Shown here in pieces: positions 1 through 5,116 of a stretch of 5,116 bases of DNA. A model generated the notes under the pieces. It was given only the letters and a program-made list of their open reading frames with translations. It searched no databases and was not told the origin of the DNA. The position numbers and the translations under genes were made by a program. The stretch's first letter is position 1, and the number at the start of each line of letters is the position of its first letter. The DNA comes from Sphingomonadaceae bacterium (lineage in GTDB: Bacteria; Pseudomonadota; Alphaproteobacteria; Sphingomonadales; Sphingomonadaceae): assembly GCA_947442095.1 (NCBI GenBank), contig CANEVG010000275.1:1-5116 (forward strand), in the 5' to 3' direction.

Positions 1-1
1 G

Positions 2-1126
2 ATTGTCGATCTGTTCCTGTCGAAGGACCCCGAAGCCCGGATCGCTTGCGAAACGCTGACGACGACACAGCTTGTCGTCCTCGCTGGTGAAATCCGCTGC
101 AAGGGCGTTTACGAAAATGGCGAATGGGCACCGGGTGCGCAGGAGGAGATCGAACAGGCCGTCCGCAGCACGGTGAAGCGCATCGGCTATGAACAGGATG
201 GCTTCCACTGGGAAAAGCTGGAGTTCATAAATCGCCTGCACGGCCAGTCCGCGCACATCGCGCAGGGCGTCGACGCTGCCGACAACAAAGACGAAGGCGC
301 GGGCGATCAGGGCATCATGTTCGGCTACGCCACCGACGAGACGCCTGACCTCATGCCCGCCACGCTCTACTACAGCCACAAGATCCTTGAACGCATGGCA
401 GCCGACCGCCACTCTGGCGCGGCCCCGTTCCTGGAGCCGGACGCCAAGAGCCAGGTCACGCTGCGCTATGAAGGCTCGCTGCCTGTGGCCGCCACCGCCG
501 TCGTCGTCTCGACCCAGCACGCGCCGGGTTATGACAAGGGTGACAAGGAGACCGAGCTACACGATTACGTAAAGCGCGTGGTGGCTGATGTCATCCCGCC
601 GGTTCTGCTGCGCGAGACCAAGTATTACATCAACCCGACCGGCTCGTTTGAGATCGGCGGACCTGATGGCGACGCCGGCCTCACTGGCCGCAAGATCATC
701 GTCGACACCTACGGCGGCGCCAGCCCGCACGGCGGCGGCGCGTTTTCGGGCAAGGACCCCACCAAGGTCGACCGCTCGGCCGCCTATATCACGCGCTACC
801 TTGCCAAGAACGTGGTCGCAGCCGGCCTTGCCACGCGCTGCACCATCCAGATCGCCTATGCCATCGGCGTGTCGCAGCCGCTCTCGCTCTATGTCGATAC
901 GCACGACACCGGCACCGTGGGCGACAACCTGATCGAGCAGGCCATTCTCGGCAACACCAAGCTCGGCGGCCTGTCCCCGCGCGCAATCCGCACGCACCTT
1001 GGCCTCAACAAGCCGATCTACCAGCCCACCGCCGCCTATGGCCACTTCGGCCGCAAGGCGCATGGCGACTTCTTCCCGTGGGAACGCCTCGATCTGGTGG
1101 ACGACCTGAAGGCGGCGCTCGCCTGA
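2..1126 (+). CDS. metK: S-adenosylmethionine synthetase (methionine adenosyltransferase), 5'-truncated by window edge
   Basis: This cytosolic enzyme makes S-adenosylmethionine from ATP and L-methionine, releasing phosphate and pyrophosphate. The reading frame is open from base 2 to a TGA at 1124-1126, giving 374 residues. About 30 N-terminal residues, including the usual HPDK motif, are missing because the gene starts before the window. The GTG at 173 is an internal codon and not the start, because typical MetK sequence (a stretch reading ACETLTTTQLVVLAGEI) continues upstream of it. Diagnostic motifs are the ATP-binding GAGDQG (296-313) followed by IMFGYATDET, DAKSQVT, and the phosphate-binding block GGGAFSGKD followed by PTKVDRSAAY (from about 731). 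The C-terminus has the family's AAYGHFGR and FPWE. The central region (NRLHGQSAHIAQGVD) resembles alphaproteobacterial, especially sphingomonad, MetK. All visible motifs are intact, so it should be active. It ends against a strong hairpin and converges on the dehydrogenase gene. Any SAM-responsive leader would lie outside the window. Confidence 0.97.
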   Translation: MVDLFLSKDPEARIACETLTTTQLVVLAGEIRCKGVYENGEWAPGAQEEIEQAVRSTVKRIGYEQDGFHWEKLEFINRLHGQSAHIAQGVDAADNKDEGAGDQGIMFGYATDETPDLMPATLYYSHKILERMAADRHSGAAPFLEPDAKSQVTLRYEGSLPVAATAVVVSTQHAPGYDKGDKETELHDYVKRVVADVIPPVLLRETKYYINPTGSFEIGGPDGDAGLTGRKIIVDTYGGASPHGGGAFSGKDPTKVDRSAAYITRYLAKNVVAAGLATRCTIQIAYAIGVSQPLSLYVDTHDTGTVGDNLIEQAILGNTKLGGLSPRAIRTHLGLNKPIYQPTAAYGHFGRKAHGDFFPWERLDLVDDLKAALA

Positions 1127-1134
1127 ACAAGACA

Positions 1135-1166
1135 AAGGGTCCGGGCACCATCGCACCCGGACCCTT
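1135..1166. terminator. Perfect 11-bp hairpin, probable bidirectional terminator between metK and the acyl-CoA dehydrogenase gene
   Basis: The arms AAGGGTCCGGG (1135-1145) and CCCGGACCCTT (1156-1166) are perfectly complementary around a 10-base loop. The hairpin begins 8 bases after the metK stop. On the plus strand the following bases (TTGGCATG) are not T-rich. On the minus strand the stem is followed by TTTGTCTTGTT, a good U-rich tail. It therefore looks like an intrinsic terminator for the leftward acyl-CoA dehydrogenase operon. It would also protect or help end the metK transcript. Confidence 0.85.
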
Positions 1167-1175
1167 GGCATGCAG

Positions 1176-1213
1176 AAGGCGCAGGAGCGTTCGGCCCTCG
1201 CGCCTTTCCTTTT
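1176..1213 (+). terminator. Second hairpin with T-rich tail, probable metK terminator
   Basis: AAGGCGC (1176-1182) pairs with GCGCCTT (1200-1206). After a one-base bulge (C1199), AGG (1183-1185) can pair with CCT (1196-1198). On the plus strand the stem runs into TTTCCTTTT (1205-1213), so it fits an intrinsic terminator for rightward transcription from metK. Its T tail overlaps the TAA stop of the convergent dehydrogenase gene (complement of 1212-1214). The stem is weaker than the hairpin just upstream, and the two may act together as back-to-back terminators of opposite polarity. Confidence 0.6.
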
Positions 1214-2513
1214 ACCCGAACATCCCCTTCCTTGGCCCCAGATAGCCGAACAGGTACGCGCCCACCTTGCGCATCTGGATTTCTTCCGCGCCTTCGGTGA
1301 TGCGGTAGCGCCGGTGGTGGCGGTAGATGTGCTCGAACGGCTTGTGGCGCGAATAGCCAATGCCGCCATGGACTTGCATCGCGCGGTCTGCCGCTTCGCA
1401 GACGAGGCGGTTCGCCCAGTAGTTGCACATCGAGACTTTGTCCGAAAGCTCGCGCTCGATCCGCTTGTGGCCGCCTTCCTCGGCCTCCAACCGGTCCATT
1501 TCCCATGCGGTCTTGCGGATGAGGAGGCGCAGCATCTCGCACTGGGTGGCGAGCTCCACCAGCGGGAACTGGATCGCCTGGTTGCGCGCCAACTCCTCAC
1601 CGAAGGGCTTCCGCTCGCGGGCATAGCGCACCGATTGTTCGACACAGTATGTGGCCGCACCGAGTGATGAGGCGGCCTGCCGGATGCGATTTTGATGCAC
1701 AAAGCTCTGTGCGATCGCGAGGCCGCCGCCTTCCGGCCCGAGCATCGCGCTTTCCGGCACCCACACATTGGTGAACGAGAGGCGGGGGTGGTCCGTCGGC
1801 ATGTTGAAAGTCCACATGTATTCCTCGATCACCAGCCCGGGCGAGGGATTGGGGACGAGCAGGCAGGTGATCCCGCGCGCATTGCCCGGTTCGCCTGCCG
1901 TGCGCGCAAAGACCGCGCAGTGGCTGGCCACGTGCATCCCGGTGATCCACATCTTCTCGCCATCAATGCGCCAGCCGGGAACACCATCGCGGGTTTCGCG
2001 CACCGCGCGGGTTTCCATGTGCGTGGCGTCAGAGCCGTGGCGCGCTTCGGTGAGACCGAAGGACACACGCCGCGTACGCGCGAAGCCGCCGAGGATGAAT
2101 TCCGCTTGCTGCTCGGGCGTGCCGAAATGCTCGAACATGTTCACGAACGGGAAGTTGCCGACGATCGAATGCTCGTTCTGCAGATCGTTGTGGAGGCCGA
2201 GGCCCTTCTGCGTGAAGTGATCGCGGATCACCGCCATCCACAGGTTCTTGCCATCCTTGCCGCCGTATTTCTTTGGCGCGGAGAAGCGCCAGTGCCCGGC
2301 GGCATCGGAGCGGCGCGTCGTCTCCACCAGCAGCGCTTCCCATTCGTGACGAGGGAGGCCCTGGTTCTCGAAATCGGTGCGCGCATATTCGCGGCGATGG
2401 TCGAAAAAGCGGATGTTATCATCCGCCTGCTCGAGCGGCTTGATCTCGCAGTCGATGAACTGATCGAGTTCGGCGAGGTAGGCGACCAGGTCTTCGGGCA
2501 GGTCGAAATTCAT
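1212..2513 (-). CDS. Acyl-CoA dehydrogenase (FadE-like flavoprotein), partner of the upstream kinase
   Basis: This 433-residue FAD enzyme is predicted to oxidise an acyl-CoA to the 2-enoyl-CoA in the cytosol, passing electrons to electron-transfer flavoprotein. The N-terminal helical domain covers about residues 1-145. The beta domain holds the first signature FGLTEARHGSD (152-162) and the flavin-contacting WIT (189-191). The C-terminal helical domain holds RKPFG (301-305), the FAD-binding QVHGGIGYS (380-388) and RITEGAEEIQ, with E407 in the position of the MCAD catalytic base. The length is normal and no motif is broken. The ATG at 2513 overlaps the TGA of the upstream kinase gene (ATGA). 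GGGAG lies 8 bases before it, inside the kinase coding sequence, so translation is probably coupled. It shares the promoter near 3920-3948. It resembles the ACAD domain type of ACAD10/11 in its kinase pairing, but it keeps TEG where I recall those proteins having ADG. Chain length of the substrate cannot be read from the sequence. Confidence 0.93.
   Translation of the reverse strand: MNFDLPEDLVAYLAELDQFIDCEIKPLEQADDNIRFFDHRREYARTDFENQGLPRHEWEALLVETTRRSDAAGHWRFSAPKKYGGKDGKNLWMAVIRDHFTQKGLGLHNDLQNEHSIVGNFPFVNMFEHFGTPEQQAEFILGGFARTRRVSFGLTEARHGSDATHMETRAVRETRDGVPGWRIDGEKMWITGMHVASHCAVFARTAGEPGNARGITCLLVPNPSPGLVIEEYMWTFNMPTDHPRLSFTNVWVPESAMLGPEGGGLAIAQSFVHQNRIRQAASSLGAATYCVEQSVRYARERKPFGEELARNQAIQFPLVELATQCEMLRLLIRKTAWEMDRLEAEEGGHKRIERELSDKVSMCNYWANRLVCEAADRAMQVHGGIGYSRHKPFEHIYRHHRRYRITEGAEEIQMRKVGAYLFGYLGPRKGMFG
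2510..2513 (-). other. ATGA start/stop overlap coupling kinase and dehydrogenase translation
   Basis: Read on the minus strand, the TGA stop of the kinase (2512-2510) shares two bases with the ATG start of the dehydrogenase (2513-2511). A GGGAG Shine-Dalgarno-like sequence sits 8 bases before this ATG, within the last kinase codons. This arrangement is typical of termination-reinitiation and supports a single transcript with matched expression of the two proteins. Confidence 0.9.
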
Positions 2514-3868
2514 AAGGTTCTCTCCCAGATGCGGCGCGCCTCGCTGAGCGCGGGGTATTTCGGCATATCGGCGGCAAGCGTATCGAGCACACGGCGGCGC
2601 AGCGCGGCGAGCAGGCCCGGCTGGGCGAGCGTCGTTGTCCTAGCCAGAATCGCCTCGCTCAGCGCCTTATCATGCGGGCTGGGCCGCGCGGCGAGTTCGC
2701 GGCGCACGATGCCGAGCGCATTCTGCGCCACCGCAAGTTCAAACCGCTCCCGCCCCGCCATATGCGGCTTGACCGTGGCGGCGAGCCATTCGGACACGGC
2801 GGTGAGGATTTCGGCGGCGCTTGGCTCGCCCTCGCCCGGCTCTGGCGGCCTGGCAGAGGGCGGTAGGGCGCGCGCGCGCTCGGCCTCGGGCGCGTCTGCC
2901 TCCAGCAGCAGCAGCAGATCGAGGTCCTGCTCGGCAGCGCGGCGGGCGACGACGACGCGTTCGAGCGACCGATCGGCGCCGCTCCGCCAGCCCCGGCCCA
3001 TCGACAGCGCGGAGAGCGCCCACCACACGGTGCGATAGACCAGCCAGAAGCGGAAGCGCGCCGGATCAAAGCGTGTGCCGCCGGCAGCCTCATAGGCGCG
3101 TGCCAGATCAACGACGGTGCCGAGGCCGAAGCCCTGTTTATCGAGCCGCCCGAAGCGCCACACGGTCATGCAGCCGAACGCCAGATCCTCATGGCGATCG
3201 CCCAGATGCGCGAGTTCCCAGTCGAGCACTGCAGAAAGCCGGCCATGATCCACCATCAGATTGCCGATGCGCAGATCGCCGTGAAGCACCACGAGCGGCG
3301 CGGGCGGCGGTAGATTGGCGCGCAGCCACGCAAGACCCAGCGCGATGGGAGGCCGATCTCCGCCCGCTTCGGCAAATTGCGCGGCGAGCGCTTCCACGCC
3401 CGCTGCAGGTTCGAGCACCGGCAGGAAGGGGAGGTCCGCCGGATCAAGCGCGTGAACCCGCGCCATCGCACCCGCGATTTCCTCCAGCAGAACTGGCGGG
3501 GACGACAGCGCGTTCTCGGGATCAGGAGAGCCGGGCGCGCAGCGCATGATGAAGCCGAGGCCGAGATCATCCCGAGGCGTGAGTTCAGCTACGACTTCGG
3601 GCGCGATCACGCCGCCGGCGCGGGCACAGCGGATCACGGCGGCTTCCTTCGCCATATCGAGATGGCGGCCCGCGACCCACTCCACCGACGGCGCTCGGCG
3701 CAGCACGAAGGCCTCACCGCCAAGCTCGAATCGCCAGCTTTGCATGTTGGCCCCGCCTGAGAGCCGCTGCAGGGCGGAAACAGCCCCATGGCGACCGGTC
3801 CGCGCCATCACACGCGCCAGTCCATCCGGCAGTCCAGAAGCCAGGGTCTCCTGCAGGTCTTCGGCCAT
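2510..3868 (-). CDS. APH-family small-molecule kinase with C-terminal DUF6285-like domain
   Basis: This 452-residue protein has the aminoglycoside/choline kinase fold (APH, PF01636) and is predicted to transfer ATP phosphate to a small hydroxylated substrate. Residues 36-48 (LSGGANMQSWRFE) form the nucleotide loop. The N-lobe strand FVLRRAP (54-60) has Arg where many kinases have Lys. The Brenner motif HGDLRIGNL (196-204) supplies catalytic D198 and metal ligand N203. LDWELAHLGD (215-224) supplies the second metal ligand D216. A Pro/Glu/Ala linker (about 335-349) leads to a helical domain (about 349-452; SAAEILTAVSEWL, then FELAVAQNALGIVRREL) that resembles DUF6285 from memory. The ATG at 3868 was chosen because AAGAGGAG lies just upstream (GAGG 5 bases away) and the promoter lies 52-80 bases upstream. 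The frame stays open to 4384, but that extension overlaps the promoter and the divergent gene. Antibiotic resistance is unlikely. The coupled dehydrogenase suggests an acyl-CoA or hydroxyacyl-CoA substrate, as for LvaA and ACAD10/11. Confidence 0.88.
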   Translation of the reverse strand: MAEDLQETLASGLPDGLARVMARTGRHGAVSALQRLSGGANMQSWRFELGGEAFVLRRAPSVEWVAGRHLDMAKEAAVIRCARAGGVIAPEVVAELTPRDDLGLGFIMRCAPGSPDPENALSSPPVLLEEIAGAMARVHALDPADLPFLPVLEPAAGVEALAAQFAEAGGDRPPIALGLAWLRANLPPPAPLVVLHGDLRIGNLMVDHGRLSAVLDWELAHLGDRHEDLAFGCMTVWRFGRLDKQGFGLGTVVDLARAYEAAGGTRFDPARFRFWLVYRTVWWALSALSMGRGWRSGADRSLERVVVARRAAEQDLDLLLLLEADAPEAERARALPPSARPPEPGEGEPSAAEILTAVSEWLAATVKPHMAGRERFELAVAQNALGIVRRELAARPSPHDKALSEAILARTTTLAQPGLLAALRRRVLDTLAADMPKYPALSEARRIWERTL

Positions 3869-3871
3869 CGG

Positions 3872-3879
3872 CTCCTCTT
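3872..3879 (-). promoter_or_regulatory. Ribosome binding site of the kinase gene
   Basis: The minus strand reads AAGAGGAG, then CCG, then ATG. The GAGG core is 5 bases from the start codon. This decides the start at 3868 over the longer open frame that runs on to 4384. Confidence 0.65.
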
Positions 3880-3919
3880 GGCCGCCCGTGGCAGGCGGTC
3901 TTGTTCGTGTCTGGAGACA

Positions 3920-3948
3920 ACTATCCTTAATCGTGCGATTAATGTCCA
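3920..3948 (-). promoter_or_regulatory. Sigma-70-type promoter of the kinase-dehydrogenase operon
   Basis: On the minus strand the -35 element TGGACA (3948-3943; 5 of 6 consensus) is separated by exactly 17 bases from the -10 element GATAGT (3925-3920; 4 of 6). Transcription would start near 3913, giving a leader of about 45 bases before the ATG at 3868. The spacer is almost completely occupied by a perfect palindrome (3927-3942), which argues for repression by steric exclusion of RNA polymerase. Confidence 0.6.
3927..3942. promoter_or_regulatory. Perfect 7+2+7 palindrome, probable repressor operator
   Basis: TTAATCG-TG-CGATTAA is a perfect inverted repeat in an AT-rich island within GC-rich DNA. 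It lies between the -35 and -10 elements of the predicted minus-strand promoter, occupying 16 of the 17 spacer bases. The size and symmetry fit a dimeric helix-turn-helix repressor such as a TetR-family acyl-CoA sensor, many of which control beta-oxidation genes. No regulator gene is visible in the window, so the cognate protein is unknown. An imperfect outer repeat is also present: CTGGAGACA (3911-3919) against TGTCCAG (3943-3949). Confidence 0.65.
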
Positions 3949-3976
3949 GCGATCCCGCGCGGCAACACGTACAACG

Positions 3977-4018
3977 GGCTGCGCCATCGGCACGACAGGC
4001 TGCGCCCCCGGCACGACA
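3977..4018. repeat. Two tandem copies of a 21-base repeat in the divergent intergenic region
   Basis: Two adjacent 21-base units, 3977-3997 and 3998-4018, begin GGCTGCGCC and end CGGCACGACA. They differ only at two central bases (AT versus CC). A third, degenerate start (ACCTGCGCG) follows at 4019-4027. The unit length is two helical turns. It lies upstream of both divergent promoters' likely positions and outside the chosen coding regions. It could be a multi-site protein-binding array or a replication-slippage duplication, and the sequence does not decide between them. Confidence 0.75.
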
Positions 4019-4055
4019 ACCTGCGCGAAGCGATCTTGCGCTGCGTTCCCAATCA

Positions 4056-4081
4056 GTTAGGCTGCTAACCTCAAAGTAACC
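4056..4081 (+). promoter_or_regulatory. Candidate control region of the serine hydrolase gene
   Basis: An inverted repeat GTTAG-GCTG-CTAAC (4056-4069) is followed by a second TAACC. The two TAACC copies (4066-4070 and 4077-4081) are 11 bases apart, one helical turn, as in direct-repeat sites of OmpR/PhoB-type regulators. TGCTAACCT (4063-4071) could serve as an extended -10, but no convincing -35 lies 16-18 bases upstream. This is therefore only a candidate, and promoter assignment is weak. Confidence 0.25.
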
Positions 4082-4103
4082 GTTCGAAGGGTATCTCGGA
4101 TCG

Positions 4104-5111
4104 ATGGCTCGAAGCGGAAACAGCATGCACAAGTGGATCGCGGCAGCCCTGTGGTGCGCCGCTCCTGCGCTGCTGGTGACTGCGCCCGCGCAGGCCCGCC
4201 CAGGCGTTTCGCTGCAGACCCAGCGCGATCTGGCCATCGAACGGCAAGTTGCCGCCATCGTCGCGCAAGGCCGCGGGCGGATCGGCGTTGCAGCGGTCGA
4301 TCTCGACGGCGGCGGGCAAGTGATGATCAACGGCGACATGCCGTTTCCGATGGCCAGCACCGCCAAGATCGCGATCGCCGCCACCTATCTTTCTGGCGTC
4401 GAACAGGGCCGTCTGCGGCTCGACCAATCGTTTCCGACAATGGTTCCGGTTTCCGAATCGCGCGGGTCCGTGGCGGCTGTGAGGGCGGGCGAAGTCATGA
4501 CCGCGCAGAGCCTTATGGAGCTCAGCATCACGCGCAGCGACAACCATGCCACCGACGGCCTGATTGCCGCGGTTGGCGGAATTCATTCGGTTAACACCTG
4601 GCTCAGCCGGATCGGTATCAGCGGGCAGCGGCTGGATCATACGATGGCCACGCTGGTGCGCGACGATGGCCGGGTCAATCCGGCCACGACCATCGACACG
4701 CGCACAAGCAGCACGCCGCGCGCCATGGCTGCGTTGCTCGCCGCGATCGACCGCGGCGGTGCGCTCAGTCCGGAAAGCCGAGCTGTCCTGCTCGATACGA
4801 TGACCCGCACAAGCACGGGCCGGAACCGCATTCGCGGCGGCCTGCCCGAAGGCGTAGTCTTCGCGCACAAGACCGGAACGCTCGCCGGGGTGACCGATGA
4901 TGTCGGGATCGTGCGCCTGCCCGATGGCCGCCATCTGGCCATGGCGATTTTCGTGACCGGGCCGGAAGGCCACACCGCGCACGCCGGGCTTATCGCACAA
5001 ATTGCGCGGGTGCTTTATGATGGCTACAGCCAGCCGCTGCCCATGGACACGACTTTGGCCGGATCCACTTTTGCAGGACCCATGGCCGGTATTGAGACCG
5101 CGCGCCGCTGA
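4104..5111 (+). CDS. Exported class A beta-lactamase-like serine hydrolase with non-canonical omega loop
   Basis: This 335-residue protein has a Sec signal peptide (hydrophobic about 11-28, AQA cleavage motif at 29-31), so it should act in the periplasm. The fold matches class A beta-lactamases (PF13354 type): nucleophile motif STAK (85-88), SDN (145-147) and KTG (256-258) within FAHKTGTL. The segment TGRNRIRGGLP before KTG resembles subclass A2 enzymes. The omega loop is abnormal. Aligning RLD (176-178) with TEM RLDR-WEPELN puts Met181 at Glu166 and Val185 at Asn170, and the loop is about 7 residues longer. The deacylating base therefore appears absent. It may be a poor or non-hydrolysing beta-lactam binder, a peptidoglycan peptidase or another esterase. 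About 26 Pro/Gly/Thr/Ala-rich residues follow the expected last helix. The start at 4104 is uncertain. ATG at 4125 (GGA 6 bases upstream) gives a tidier 24-residue signal peptide. Transcribed divergently from the kinase operon. Confidence 0.85.
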   Translation: MARSGNSMHKWIAAALWCAAPALLVTAPAQARPGVSLQTQRDLAIERQVAAIVAQGRGRIGVAAVDLDGGGQVMINGDMPFPMASTAKIAIAATYLSGVEQGRLRLDQSFPTMVPVSESRGSVAAVRAGEVMTAQSLMELSITRSDNHATDGLIAAVGGIHSVNTWLSRIGISGQRLDHTMATLVRDDGRVNPATTIDTRTSSTPRAMAALLAAIDRGGALSPESRAVLLDTMTRTSTGRNRIRGGLPEGVVFAHKTGTLAGVTDDVGIVRLPDGRHLAMAIFVTGPEGHTAHAGLIAQIARVLYDGYSQPLPMDTTLAGSTFAGPMAGIETARR

Positions 5112-5116
5112 GCCCC

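Noticed and set aside
173..1126. metK starting at the GTG at 173
   Set aside because: The same frame is open to the window edge and encodes conserved MetK sequence upstream, so 173 is an internal valine codon of a truncated gene.
557..1768. 403-residue minus-strand open frame across the metK 3' end and dehydrogenase
   Set aside because: It runs through both terminator hairpins, is antisense to metK and out of frame with the dehydrogenase, and has shadow-type composition.
1692..3038. 448-residue plus-strand open frame antisense to the dehydrogenase and kinase
   Set aside because: It lies opposite two genes with clear catalytic motifs. It arises because high-GC codon use rarely makes stops on the opposite strand. 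No recognisable domain is visible in it.
2510..3868. Kinase as an aminoglycoside-resistance enzyme
   Set aside because: The APH fold is shared by many metabolic kinases. Translational coupling to an acyl-CoA dehydrogenase and the extra C-terminal domain point to acyl-CoA metabolism rather than antibiotic modification.
3901..3927. Plus-strand promoter TTGTTC with TATCCT for the serine hydrolase
   Set aside because: The spacing is only 15 bases and the -35 is poor. It would also give a leader of more than 160 bases, so it is not convincing.
3869..4384. 172-residue N-terminal extension of the kinase frame (start at 4384)
   Set aside because: It is rich in Arg, Cys and Ala with no domain-like pattern, runs through the predicted promoter and palindrome, and overlaps the well-supported divergent serine hydrolase gene. 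The ATG at 3868 with its ribosome binding site is the better start.
4071..5000. 309-residue minus-strand open frame opposite the serine hydrolase
   Set aside because: The plus-strand frame has a signal peptide and the ordered STAK, SDN and KTG motifs. The antisense frame has only His/Arg/Ala-rich sequence without domain features.

Overview
The window is GC-rich (about two thirds G+C by eye), with strong G/C preference at third codon positions. This is why long spurious open frames run antisense to almost every gene. The MetK sequence, together with an acyl-CoA dehydrogenase/aminoglycoside-phosphotransferase-like pair and an exported class A beta-lactamase-like protein, fits an alphaproteobacterium, most likely in the Sphingomonadales. 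That placement rests on protein resemblance from memory, not on a search.

Layout. (1) Positions 2-1126, plus strand: the 3' portion of metK (S-adenosylmethionine synthetase); its start lies before the window. (2) Positions 1127-1211: a short convergent gap holding two hairpins that look like terminators serving both sides. (3) Positions 1212-3868, minus strand: a two-gene operon. The upstream gene encodes an APH-fold kinase with a C-terminal helical domain resembling DUF6285. The downstream gene encodes an acyl-CoA dehydrogenase. They overlap by an ATGA. (4) Positions 3869-4103: a 235-base divergent intergenic region. It holds a convincing minus-strand promoter whose 17-base spacer is almost exactly filled by a perfect 7+2+7 palindrome (a probable repressor operator), a 21-base tandem repeat, and poorly defined signals for the plus-strand gene. 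(5) Positions 4104-5111, plus strand: a secreted serine hydrolase of the class A beta-lactamase fold. It has SxxK, SDN and KTG but appears to lack the Glu166/Asn170 deacylation residues.

How the parts relate. The kinase and dehydrogenase are translationally coupled and probably handle one acyl-CoA substrate. Fusions of the same two domain types occur in ACAD10/ACAD11, and separate genes of these types act in levulinate catabolism (LvaA/LvaC), where a hydroxyacyl-CoA is phosphorylated and then rearranged. Whether this pair does the same chemistry is inference. metK and the serine hydrolase are separate transcription units with no visible functional link to the pair. The points most worth a second look are the hydrolase with an altered omega loop, the operator inside the promoter spacer, and the kinase-DUF6285 fusion coupled to a dehydrogenase that keeps its catalytic glutamate.
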